Positions 15,478-23,343 of a stretch of 28,205 nucleotides of DNA are shown piece after piece (the first letter of the stretch is position 1; each line of letters opens with the position of its first letter). The DNA is from Enterocloster asparagiformis (lineage in GTDB: Bacteria; Bacillota; Clostridia; Lachnospirales; Lachnospiraceae), in NCBI GenBank assembly GCA_018380885.1, contig JAGZSY010000046.1:1-28205 (forward strand), written 5' to 3'. Position numbers and translations under genes: made by a program. The notes under the pieces are model-generated. The model searched no databases. It saw only the letters and a list, made by a program, of their open reading frames with translations, and was not told where the DNA came from.

Positions 15478-16482
15478 TTACTGTCCGGGAACGTATACCC
15501 CGTCCTGGTTTACCCAGTATCCGTCCGGTGTGTACTGATTCACCCACATGGCGCCGGTGGCGGGATCCAGATAATAGTAGGTGCCGTTTAAGTTCAGCCA
15601 ACCGGTGCACATATATCCGTCGGCGTCGAAATAGTACCAGGCCCCGTTGATGGGCAGCCACTGGGAGGCAGGGTAGGAGCCGTCGTTGTAGCGCCACCAG
15701 GATCTGACGTTGTCGGCCGCTTTCTGCCAGGAGCCGGAGTTGGACACCAGCTGGCGGGCTTCATCTGCGGTCAGGGTCCAGACATCGGAGTTCACCCAGG
15801 CGCTCTTGGAGTTGGTGCCTCTCTCCACCGTGCGCACGCGGAACTTGTAGGAACCAGCGTCGGTGATCATGCCGGCGAACTGGTACTGGGGATTCTGGGA
15901 GAAGATCGTGTTGCCGAGCACGGTGCTGCCCTTTAGCAGCTGTACCTGGTAAGATTTGGCATCCGGCGCTTCGTTCCAGTAACCGAAGCCGTCGTGGCTG
16001 GTGGACCAAGCCGCGTTTGAGGGGGCCACCGCGGAGCCGGTGTCGTTGTCCTTGTCGTACACGAAGCGGGCTTTTACGATAATAACGGTCTTGTCGCTGC
16101 CCTTCTCGTAGTCCGCGTCGATGAATTTGATATCCTCGTAGCTGCCGCCGTGCATCTTCAGCTTGAAATTGCTGGAGGACTTGTTGAAGCAGTGTTCGTC
16201 GTCGGTGGACAGAGTGATCTCGATGATGGGCGGTTTGGATCGTGTCCAGTCGTCCCCGTCGCTGTTTGTCACCTCCACGCCGTCCACGGAGCAGTGTTCG
16301 CTGTCCGCGGTAACCGTCACGTCATCGCTGCTGTTGCCGATGCGGATGGACGAGTAGACGTCCAGCGTCACCTTGCCCACCTTTGCGCGGCTGTCCGCCA
16401 GCGCGGTCCCGGGCACCATGGCGGCCAGGAGAGCCGTTGCCAGCAGAGCGGATATTGCCTTTTTAATCTGTTTCATATGCAT
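15478..16482 (-). CDS. Secreted protein with Fn3-like domain and C-terminal cell-wall-binding repeats
   Basis: A 334-residue exported protein. Residues 1-29 are a signal peptide (KQIKK, a hydrophobic core, then GTALA before D30). Residues about 30-145 form a beta-rich domain with two cysteines in similar settings (DSEHCS and DDEHCF). Residues about 150-245 look like a fibronectin type III domain (APDAKSYQVQLLKG, YKFRVRTVERG). The C-terminus has two to three choline-binding-type repeats (GAWYYFDADGYMCTGW, GTYYYLDPATGAM), which attach proteins to wall glycopolymers. Two in-frame ATGs at 16482 and 16476 both have usable purine-rich sites (AAAGGGAAGG). It lies just downstream of the sensor kinase gene but has its own extended -10 promoter. 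The binding partner is unknown. Confidence 0.88.
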   Translation of the reverse strand: MHMKQIKKAISALLATALLAAMVPGTALADSRAKVGKVTLDVYSSIRIGNSSDDVTVTADSEHCSVDGVEVTNSDGDDWTRSKPPIIEITLSTDDEHCFNKSSSNFKLKMHGGSYEDIKFIDADYEKGSDKTVIIVKARFVYDKDNDTGSAVAPSNAAWSTSHDGFGYWNEAPDAKSYQVQLLKGSTVLGNTIFSQNPQYQFAGMITDAGSYKFRVRTVERGTNSKSAWVNSDVWTLTADEARQLVSNSGSWQKAADNVRSWWRYNDGSYPASQWLPINGAWYYFDADGYMCTGWLNLNGTYYYLDPATGAMWVNQYTPDGYWVNQDGVYVPGQ

Positions 16483-16559
16483 AACCTTCCCTTTCTTGAA
16501 TGCGGCTGTTATGGTTTGTTACTAACCGGCTGCTTGATGGTCAGAAATACGTTTCTTTT

Positions 16560-16568
16560 ATTATATCA
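16560..16568 (-). promoter_or_regulatory. Extended -10 promoter of the secreted protein gene
   Basis: On the minus strand TGATATAAT (16560-16568) is a perfect extended -10 element; the -35 region is weak. The untranslated leader would be about 75 nt. Confidence 0.5.
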
Positions 16569-16617
16569 GGTATTGCGTTTAAATTCTTTACAAAACTATG
16601 AAGGTTCGGGAAATAAC

Positions 16618-18024
16618 TTATAAATTAGTGGAGCGGGGCAGGGAGAAAATGAACTCGGTCCCCACGCCCTCGGTGCTGACCACGTCGATGTTTTCCCCGT
16701 GGGCCTGTATGATCTCCTTGACGATGGAGAGCCCCAGGCCGGTGCCGCGCTTGTCTTTGCCGCGGGAGAGGTCGGTTTTGTAGAAGCGCTCCCAGATTTT
16801 CTTTAAGCTGTCCTTGGGGATGCCGATTCCGGTGTCCTTTACGGAGATGAAAATCTTCTCATAGCGGCTGTTGGCCTGGATGTAAATGGTGGAGTCGCTG
16901 TGGCTGAACTTGATGGCGTTGTCGATCAGGTTGTAGAGCACCTGCTGGATTTTCCCCAGGTCCGCGTAGACCATCTGGATGCTGTCGGAGAAGGTCAGGT
17001 CAAAGACGATGTGCTTGCTGTCGCAGGTGCCCTCAAAGGAGGCGGCGGTGTCCTTGATCACCCGGTTGATGTCAAAGTTGGAGCGGGACAGATAGCCTCT
17101 GTTGTCCAGGGAGTTCAGCGTCAGCATACTCTCGGTCAGCTTATGCAGGCGCTCGGTCTCGGAGATCACCCGGGACAGGTATTTTCCGTACATCTCCGGC
17201 GGAATGGTGCCGTCCAGAATGGCCTCCAGGTAGCCTTTGATGGAGGTCAGGGGGGAGCGGAAGTCGTGGGAGACGTTGGCGATGAAGTTCTTCTGGTATT
17301 CCTCCATCTTGTTCAGCTCGTCGGACATGTAGTTCAGGGTGTTGGCCAGATAACCCATCTCGTCGTGGGTGTTCACGGCGATGCGGTAATCCAGGTTTCC
17401 GGCAGCGTACTCGTTGGCGCCCACCGTGATCTTGCGCAGGGGCAGGTAAACGGTCTTGGTGAATACCAGCAGAATGATGGAGGACAGCGCGAAGATCAGC
17501 AGGGAGGTGATGTAGAGGATATTCAAAACCCCGTTCTGGGCGTCCTTCACCTGGCTCATGGGCAGATGGATCAGCACATAACCGTAGGTGTTGTAGTTCC
17601 CGGTGATGGGCGCGGACACGCTGAGCACCTCCTCGGTAAACAGGCCGTTGTAGCGCCCGATGGAGTAAGAGCGGTTTCCGATAGCCGTGGGATCAAAATT
17701 GTCGATAACGGTGTGCACCCGCAAGCCGCCGGTGCTGTCCACGATGATGGTGCCCTGACGGTTCACCACCATGATTTCCGCGCCCAGAAACTGGGCCACC
17801 GCCCGCAGCTGGGGGGAGGCGTCGGAGAGGTCCTGTTTCTGTCCCTGGTACATGGTGCTGTAGGAGGAGGCGATCAGGCACGCCTCGTCGTACAGCGTGT
17901 TCGCCCGGTTCTGGATCAGGTAGTCACGCGTCATGCGTGAGGAAAATGTGGCGATGAAAACAAAGCCCAAAAGGCCGAACACCAGGTAGCCGAGAATGAA
18001 TTTTGAATAGAGAGAATGTGTCAT
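16618..18024 (-). CDS. Membrane-bound sensor histidine kinase
   Basis: A 468-residue two-component sensor. TM1 spans about 9-28, an extracytoplasmic sensor domain of about 135 residues follows (29-165), TM2 about 168-190, then HAMP (about 190-240), the HisKA dimerisation domain with phospho-acceptor H253 in FIANVSHDFRSPLTS, and an HATPase_c domain with N box (LIDNAIKF), G1 (DTGIGIP) and G2 (GTGLGLS) motifs. All catalytic motifs are intact. GAGG lies 8 nt before the start. Its nearest response regulator gene (18610-19326) is 585 bp upstream, behind a terminator, so the two are transcribed separately. The secreted wall-binding protein gene follows. The signal is unknown. Confidence 0.93.
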   Translation of the reverse strand: MTHSLYSKFILGYLVFGLLGFVFIATFSSRMTRDYLIQNRANTLYDEACLIASSYSTMYQGQKQDLSDASPQLRAVAQFLGAEIMVVNRQGTIIVDSTGGLRVHTVIDNFDPTAIGNRSYSIGRYNGLFTEEVLSVSAPITGNYNTYGYVLIHLPMSQVKDAQNGVLNILYITSLLIFALSSIILLVFTKTVYLPLRKITVGANEYAAGNLDYRIAVNTHDEMGYLANTLNYMSDELNKMEEYQKNFIANVSHDFRSPLTSIKGYLEAILDGTIPPEMYGKYLSRVISETERLHKLTESMLTLNSLDNRGYLSRSNFDINRVIKDTAASFEGTCDSKHIVFDLTFSDSIQMVYADLGKIQQVLYNLIDNAIKFSHSDSTIYIQANSRYEKIFISVKDTGIGIPKDSLKKIWERFYKTDLSRGKDKRGTGLGLSIVKEIIQAHGENIDVVSTEGVGTEFIFSLPRSTNL

Positions 18025-18098
18025 TATTTTACCTCGAAACTGTAGCGTGCCCTGAAAACGGCGTTTTTACACAAAACCGCGCTTGGGCCGGTACATCC

Positions 18099-18127
18099 AG
18101 TATAACGCTTTTTTGCGGCTGTGTCAG
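18099..18127 (-). promoter_or_regulatory. Promoter of the sensor kinase gene
   Basis: Minus-strand CTGACA (18122-18127), 17 bp spacer, TATACT (18099-18104), about 75 bp ahead of the start codon. Confidence 0.65.
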
Positions 18128-18570
18128 CAGATTTTTGCTTGCTGGGCGGGTCTTGGGCGGATTTTTCCTGCTTGTTGAGAGAGGCGGCGCAGATCCAGTT
18201 GCGCCGAACCGGCAGGCTTGAACTGCGGTGCGGTTTACAAGTCCGGCGGCGCTTTCTTCAGCCGGATGGCGGCAACAAACTGATCCGCCCTGAGTTTGGG
18301 CGCGGGAAATGCGGACCGGCCGGTCTTATTTTACAGATTGACAGGATACGGGGACGGGGTCAGGCGGGGCCGTGGTGTTTTGCGCGCGGCCGCATCGGCG
18401 GGACCGTCTTGTGGGGAAAGAGGGAAAAGGGAGGGTTCCGGTTTGACGAGCCGGTGGATGCCGGGAAGCTGGCGAGGCAATAGAATCCGGGCTTCCAAAA
18501 CCGCGGTGAAGGGAAATTCGCGGCGGGATGACCGTCTGCCCGCGTCCCTATGAGCGGGGATAAATATGAA

Positions 18571-18600
18571 TGAGGCGGGACTCGCCGGGGTCCCGCCTCA
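18571..18600 (-). terminator. Intrinsic terminator of the response regulator gene
   Basis: A perfect 10 bp GC-rich stem (TGAGGCGGGA with TCCCGCCTCA) and 10-nt loop; on the minus strand it is followed by TTCATATTTAT. It begins 9 bp after the response regulator stop codon. Confidence 0.82.
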
Positions 18601-18609
18601 CCTGCATTA

Positions 18610-19326
18610 TCAGCGCTTTACTTCGAATTTGTAGCCGATCCCCCACACCGTGGTGATGGCCCAGTTGGCGTGGTCCTTGATCTTTTCCCGCAGACGCTTG
18701 ATATGTACGTCCACGGTGCGGGTGTCCCCGATGTACTCGTAACCCCAGATGTGATCCAGCAGCTGCTCGCGGGTGAACACCTGGTTGGGGGAGGCGGCCA
18801 GGAAATAGAGCAGCTCCAGCTCCTTGGGGGGCATCTCAACGGAGTGGCCGCGGTAGATCACCGAGTAGTTGGTCAGGTTCACGATCAGGTCCGGGTACTC
18901 CACATACTCGCCCTGCTGCTCGGAGGTAGAGGGCGCTGGCGCGGGGGCGACCTGATAGCGGCGCAGGACCGCCTTGACGCGGGCGACCAGCTCCTTGGAA
19001 TCAAAGGGCTTGATCATGTAGTCGTCTGCGCCCAGCTCCAGCCCCAGGACCTTGTCGAAAATCTCGCCCTTGGCGCTGAGCATGATGATGGGCACCTGGG
19101 ACGAGGTGCGCAGCTCACGGCATACCTGGTATCCGTCCATGCCGGGGAGCATCAGGTCCAGCAGGACCAGATTGGGCTTGAACTCCGGAAATACCCGCAG
19201 GGCTTCCTCGCCGTCCCCGACGATCATTGTTTCATAACATTCTTTCATCAGATAGAGGGAGATCAGCTCCGCGATATTCGCGTCGTCGTCCACAATCAGT
19301 ATCCTCTGCTTTTCTGCCATAATCAT
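18610..19326 (-). CDS. OmpR/PhoB-type response regulator
   Basis: A 238-residue transcription factor. The receiver domain (about 7-125) has the acidic triad (DDD at 13-15), phospho-acceptor D57 in LLDLMLPG, the Ser/Thr of IIMLSAK and the Lys of IKPF. A Pro/Ala-rich linker (VAPAPAPSTSEQQ) leads to a winged-helix DNA-binding domain ending TVWGIGYKFEV, as in PhoB. AGGAGG precedes two close ATGs (19326 and 19320), either of which may be used. It starts 30 bp after the mutS2 stop codon, with no terminator between, so it is probably transcribed with mutS2. The likely partner is the sensor kinase at 16618-18024. Confidence 0.93.
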   Translation of the reverse strand: MIMAEKQRILIVDDDANIAELISLYLMKECYETMIVGDGEEALRVFPEFKPNLVLLDLMLPGMDGYQVCRELRTSSQVPIIMLSAKGEIFDKVLGLELGADDYMIKPFDSKELVARVKAVLRRYQVAPAPAPSTSEQQGEYVEYPDLIVNLTNYSVIYRGHSVEMPPKELELLYFLAASPNQVFTREQLLDHIWGYEYIGDTRTVDVHIKRLREKIKDHANWAITTVWGIGYKFEVKR

Positions 19327-19356
19327 TATTCCTCCTTAAAACATGCTGCGTGGCGG

Positions 19357-21774
19357 TTATTTAAATGTTACGATGGTCACGCCGGAATCTCCTTCACCAA
19401 AGACGCCCAGGCGGAATTCTTTTACGTATTTCAGCTTTTTGAGCCGGGTGTGGACGGCATTTTTCAGCGCTCCCGTGCCGCGGCCGTGTACCACACGAAC
19501 GGTGGAGAGGTGGGCCAAGTAGGCGTCGTCCAGATATTTCTCCATCACGGGCATGGCTTCGTCCACCGTCATGCCGATTAAGTTCACCTCCGGGGAAATG
19601 GAGGAGGATTTTGACATCTTGATATTGCTGCTTCCGGTTCCGCGGCCCTTGCCGGAGAATTTGCCGCCGGAGGAAGCGGGGATGGACGGCCCGGTAATGT
19701 CCTGCTCGGGCAATAGCTCCAGGTCCCTGATATTCACCAGGGAGCGCAGGATGCCCATCTGCACGTAGAGGTCGCCCCTGGCGTTGGGCAGGGTGCTGAC
19801 CGTGCCCTTTAAGCCCATGGACAGGACCTTGACCCCGTCCCCAACCTTGAGCTTCTTGGGGGAAATGGGCTGGCTGGGCCCTTTTGCCTTGATGGACAGC
19901 TTGTCGTCCGCCTCTTTTAATTTTTCGCGCAGCTTGGACCGCTGGGCCTCCAGCTGCTTGTTTAAGCCGGAATCCGCGGAGAGCTTGTTGATCTGCTTGA
20001 TGGTCTGGTCAGCCGTCTCCTTGGCCTCCCGGAGAATCCGCTGGGCCTCCTCGGCCGCGTTTTTGAGCAGCTTATCCTTGCGCTCGTCCAGCCGCTCCTC
20101 CTTCTGGGTCAGCCGGGCCTTTAGCTGGGCGATCTCATCCTTGTACGCCTTCAGCTCCTCCTGTTCCTTCTCTATGGTCAGGCGGCTTTTTTCCAGGCTG
20201 GTCAGCAGGTCCTCAAAGGACTCGTCCTTGGCCTCCAGATGGTTTTTGGCGTCGTCGATAATGTAGTCGGGCAGCCCCAGCTTCTTGGAGATGGCGAAGG
20301 CGTTGCTCTTGCCGGGCACGCCGATCAGCAGGCGGTAGGTGGGCTGCAATGTCTCCACGTTAAATTCACAGCTGGCGTTTTCCACGCCGGGCGCGCTGAG
20401 CGCAAATACCTTCAGCTCGCTGTAGTGGGTGGTGGCCATGGTGCGGCATTTCATGTTGTGGAGAAAGCTTAAGATGGCGATGGCCAGCGCAGCTCCCTCG
20501 GTGGGGTCCGTGCCGGCGCCCAGCTCGTCGAACAGGCACAGGGAGCGGGAATCAGCCTCGCCCAGAATGCGCACAATATTGGTCATGTGGGCGGAGAAGG
20601 TGCTCAGGCTCTGTTCGATGCTCTGCTCGTCGCCGATATCCGCAAACACCTGGTCGAACACGGCCAGCTCGGAACCCTCCCAGGCGGGAATGTGCAGTCC
20701 GGCCTGTCCCATCAGGGTAAACAGGCCCACGGTCTTTAAGGAAACCGTCTTGCCGCCCGTGTTGGGGCCGGTGACGATCAGAAGGTCGAAGTCCTTGCCC
20801 AGCCAGACGTTGATGGGCACCACGGTTTTGGGGTCCAGCAGCGGGTGGCGTCCGTCCTTGATGTGGATGAAGCCGCGGTTGTTGAACACAGGGGCGCTGC
20901 AGCGGTAATGCCTGGCCAGGGCGGCCTTGGCGAAAATGAAGTCCAGCTGGGCCAGAAGCTGCATGTTCAAGGCCAGGTCCTCGCAGTGAGGGGCCGCCTG
21001 ATTGCTCAGCTCCGCCAGCACGGCCTCGATTTCCTTCTGCTCCCGGATCTCCAGCTCGCGTATCTCGTTGTTCAGCCGGACGATGGCCATGGGCTCTATG
21101 AACAGGGTGGAGCCGGTGGCCGATTGGTCGTGGACCATGCCGGGAACCTGGTTTTTGTACTCGGATTTGACGGGCAGGCAGTAGCGGCCGTCGCGCATGG
21201 TAATCACCGCATCCTGCAGGTAGGTGCGGTTGGAATTCAAAATGGAGTTCAGCTGAGTGTGGATCTTGTCCGCGGCCAGCTTCATGGCCCGGCGCACGTG
21301 GGAGAGTCCGGGGCTGGCGTCGTCCGCCACCTCGTCCTCGCTGAGGATGCAGCGCTTGATCTCCTGATTCAGCGGGGTCAGGGGCTCCAGCGCGGCGAAC
21401 ATGGGCTCCAGGGAGTCGGAGAGGTCGTCATTTTCCGCATCCATATCCTCATGGCGGCCGTAGGCCTTGGCCCGGGCGGCGGAGGTGAGCAGGGAGCTGA
21501 TGGAGAGCAGCTCCGGGATGCTTAGGGCGCTTCCGATCTCCAGGCGCTTTAAGGAATCGCCGATGTCGCGGACCCCGGCGAAGGATACTGTGCCTTTTAA
21601 GCGGACCCGGTTCACCGCATCCGTTGTCTGCTGCTGCCAGGTGCGGATTTCCTCAAAATCGGAGGATGGCTCCAGGCTCCCGCAGAGGGCTTTCCCCAGG
21701 GGGGAGGCCGCGTACTCGGTGAGTTGGGCGATCATTTTATGATATTCCAAGGTTTTAAGTGCTTTTTGATTCAT
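19357..21774 (-). CDS. mutS2: MutS2 family ATPase / endonuclease (ribosome-associated quality control)
   Basis: An 805-residue protein of the MutS2 family, which lacks the mismatch-recognition domain of MutS. In Bacillus subtilis MutS2 acts on collided ribosomes; in other bacteria a role in suppressing recombination has been reported. The ATPase domain has Walker A GPNTGGKT (336-343), Walker B LCLFDE (412-417), and the family's TTHYSEL. A long coiled coil rich in Glu, Lys and Arg spans about 500-640, then a KOW-like segment, and a C-terminal Smr domain (730-805). The Smr HGRGTGAL is intact, but the usual LDLRG reads VNLIG. The ATG at 21774 follows AAAGGTGA; the frame is open 27 codons further upstream, into the promoter region, without a ribosome binding site. 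Confidence 0.95.
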   Translation of the reverse strand: MNQKALKTLEYHKMIAQLTEYAASPLGKALCGSLEPSSDFEEIRTWQQQTTDAVNRVRLKGTVSFAGVRDIGDSLKRLEIGSALSIPELLSISSLLTSAARAKAYGRHEDMDAENDDLSDSLEPMFAALEPLTPLNQEIKRCILSEDEVADDASPGLSHVRRAMKLAADKIHTQLNSILNSNRTYLQDAVITMRDGRYCLPVKSEYKNQVPGMVHDQSATGSTLFIEPMAIVRLNNEIRELEIREQKEIEAVLAELSNQAAPHCEDLALNMQLLAQLDFIFAKAALARHYRCSAPVFNNRGFIHIKDGRHPLLDPKTVVPINVWLGKDFDLLIVTGPNTGGKTVSLKTVGLFTLMGQAGLHIPAWEGSELAVFDQVFADIGDEQSIEQSLSTFSAHMTNIVRILGEADSRSLCLFDELGAGTDPTEGAALAIAILSFLHNMKCRTMATTHYSELKVFALSAPGVENASCEFNVETLQPTYRLLIGVPGKSNAFAISKKLGLPDYIIDDAKNHLEAKDESFEDLLTSLEKSRLTIEKEQEELKAYKDEIAQLKARLTQKEERLDERKDKLLKNAAEEAQRILREAKETADQTIKQINKLSADSGLNKQLEAQRSKLREKLKEADDKLSIKAKGPSQPISPKKLKVGDGVKVLSMGLKGTVSTLPNARGDLYVQMGILRSLVNIRDLELLPEQDITGPSIPASSGGKFSGKGRGTGSSNIKMSKSSSISPEVNLIGMTVDEAMPVMEKYLDDAYLAHLSTVRVVHGRGTGALKNAVHTRLKKLKYVKEFRLGVFGEGDSGVTIVTFK

Positions 21775-21815
21775 GAATTTCACCTTTAATAAACGTATAA
21801 TTTGCGTGGTTTGAC

Positions 21816-21839
21816 GGCGCTTTTTCGGCGGAAAGCGCC
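21816..21839 (-). promoter_or_regulatory. Hairpin at the expected 5' end of the mutS2 transcript
   Basis: GGCGCTTT (21816-21823) and AAAGCGCC (21832-21839) form a perfect 8 bp stem. It begins about 7 nt downstream of the -10 box, that is at or near the transcription start, and ends 42 bp before the start codon. Confidence 0.5.
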
Positions 21840-21845
21840 ATATAC

Positions 21846-21854
21846 AGTATATCA
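21846..21854 (-). promoter_or_regulatory. Extended -10 promoter of mutS2
   Basis: On the minus strand TGATATACT (21846-21854) is an extended -10 element; no clear -35 box is seen. It is 72 bp ahead of the start codon. Confidence 0.45.
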
Positions 21855-21904
21855 TAAAATCGGATATTTACTATCATTTTTAATATCTTTTCATATTTAC
21901 GAGC

Positions 21905-21933
21905 TTGCATAAAGAGGGGAAGAAACGTATAAT
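21905..21933 (+). promoter_or_regulatory. Promoter of the HtrA-like gene
   Basis: TTGCAT (21905-21910), 17 bp spacer, TATAAT (21928-21933), about 50 bp before the start codon. It is divergent from the mutS2 promoter. Confidence 0.7.
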
Positions 21934-21984
21934 AGGGATATGTGAGTTTTTGAGCATACCAGATTCTTGACAGGGAGGGGTTCT

Positions 21985-23292
21985 ATGCCGGAAAAGAATG
22001 GGGACAAGCCTCACCGTTTTATCAATGAAAAAATTGTCCGCCAGCCCATGTCCAAGCGGCAGATCGCCAGACGAATTTTGCTGACTGCGTTCTGCGGGAT
22101 TTTGTTCGGCGTACTGGCGGCAGTTTGTTTTGTCGTGTCAAAACCTCTGGCAGAGCGCTATCTGGGGCCGGAAGCGGCGGAGGAGAGCAGCCAGATTACC
22201 ATACCCAAGGACGAGCCTGAGACCACAACAGCGGCGGTGGAGACCACGGCGGCCGTCAGCCAGCCGGCCCAGGAGACGGAGCCTGTTGCGGAGATCGTCC
22301 GGTCCGAGATGAAGAATTACCAGTATTCGGTGGATGATCTGACCACCATGTACAACAGCCTGCGCACCGTGGCCACGGAGGTGGGCAAGGGCGTTGTGGC
22401 CGTTCACTCGATTCAGCACCAGGTGGACTGGTTCGACAATCCCATTGAGACCACCGGTCAGTTTGCCGGCGTTTTGATCGCCAAGACAAAAACAGAGGCC
22501 CTGATCCTCACACCGGAGGAAGCGATTGAGTCGGCGGACTCCATTGAGGTGGCGTTCCAGGACGGAACGGTTGTGCCCGGCAAAATAAAGCAGCGGGACA
22601 CCGTGTCCAACATGGCGGTGGTCAGCATCGAACTGTCGGCGCTGAGCGGCGACCAGGTCAAGAAGCTGACGGAGGTGGAGCTGGGCAATTCCTATTCTGT
22701 CAAACAGGGCGACATGGTGATCGCCGTGGGCGGCCCGGCGGGCATTATCCACTCCACGGACTACGGTTTCGTGTCCTATGTGGTGAAGAGCGTCCAGGCA
22801 GTGGACGGCATCGCCAGAATATTTTACTCGGACGTGAGCTCCAGCGCCCAGGTGGGGACGTTTATCCTCAACACCAACGGTCAGCTGATCGGTTGGGTGA
22901 CGGACCAGTACGACAAGGAAGGGGAGTGCAATATGACGACCATTGCCTCTATTTCCGACTATAAAGGCGTGCTGCAGAATTTGAGCAACGGCATGGCGGC
23001 GCCCTATTTTGGGATCCGCGGGCAGGAAGTGAACTCCGCCATGGAGGAGAGCGGTCTGCCCCAGGGAATTTACGTGGCCGACTGCATCGCGGACAGCCCG
23101 GCGTACAACGCGGGTATCCAGCCGGGGGACATTATCACCTGGATCGACGGCTCCAAGACGAATACCATGAAGGATTTCCAGAATCAGGTGGAATCGCTGA
23201 AGCCCGGGGACAAGGTAAACGTGGCTGTACAGCGGAACGGGAAGGACTCCTACAAGGAGATCGAGTACCCGGTGACCATCGGATCGCGCTAA
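21985..23292 (+). CDS. Membrane-anchored HtrA-like PDZ protein lacking the catalytic triad
   Basis: A 435-residue protein with the layout of DegP/HtrA: short cytoplasmic N-terminus, one transmembrane helix (about 30-52), a Thr/Glu/Pro-rich linker (65-110), a trypsin-like domain (about 120-335) and a PDZ domain (about 340-430, YFGIRGQ...AYNAGIQPGDIITWIDG). Compared with DegP the His of TNNHVV is E179 (LTPEEAI), the Asp of SDIAL is N209 (SNMAVV), and the GNSGG serine position is V290 (SAQVGTF). All three catalytic residues are therefore missing, while the fold-defining stretches remain. It should bind peptides or partners rather than cleave them. The start follows GGGAGGGG. A YhaM-like exonuclease gene follows after 51 bp, probably in the same transcript. 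Confidence 0.88.
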   Translation: MPEKNGDKPHRFINEKIVRQPMSKRQIARRILLTAFCGILFGVLAAVCFVVSKPLAERYLGPEAAEESSQITIPKDEPETTTAAVETTAAVSQPAQETEPVAEIVRSEMKNYQYSVDDLTTMYNSLRTVATEVGKGVVAVHSIQHQVDWFDNPIETTGQFAGVLIAKTKTEALILTPEEAIESADSIEVAFQDGTVVPGKIKQRDTVSNMAVVSIELSALSGDQVKKLTEVELGNSYSVKQGDMVIAVGGPAGIIHSTDYGFVSYVVKSVQAVDGIARIFYSDVSSSAQVGTFILNTNGQLIGWVTDQYDKEGECNMTTIASISDYKGVLQNLSNGMAAPYFGIRGQEVNSAMEESGLPQGIYVADCIADSPAYNAGIQPGDIITWIDGSKTNTMKDFQNQVESLKPGDKVNVAVQRNGKDSYKEIEYPVTIGSR

Positions 23293-23343
23293 AAGCGGCT
23301 GGCTGGGATGACATAAAAAGAGATTTGGAAAGGAATCACAAGC

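Larger units (their letters stand above)
18025..18609. other. 585 bp gene-free gap between response regulator and kinase genes
   Basis: It holds the terminator of the response regulator gene (18571-18600) and the kinase promoter (18099-18127). I see no convincing gene in the remaining roughly 440 bp: plus-strand open frames lack ribosome binding sites and encode arginine/glycine-rich sequence typical of non-coding GC-rich DNA. Confidence 0.6.

Noticed and set aside
18314..18325. GACCGGCCGGTC palindrome
   Set aside because: Without a loop it cannot be a terminator, and isolated 12 bp GC palindromes are expected in such DNA.
18121..18483. 120-codon plus-strand frame in the kinase-regulator gap
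   Set aside because: No ribosome binding site, Arg/Gly-rich composition typical of random GC-rich DNA, no motifs, and it overlaps the kinase promoter.
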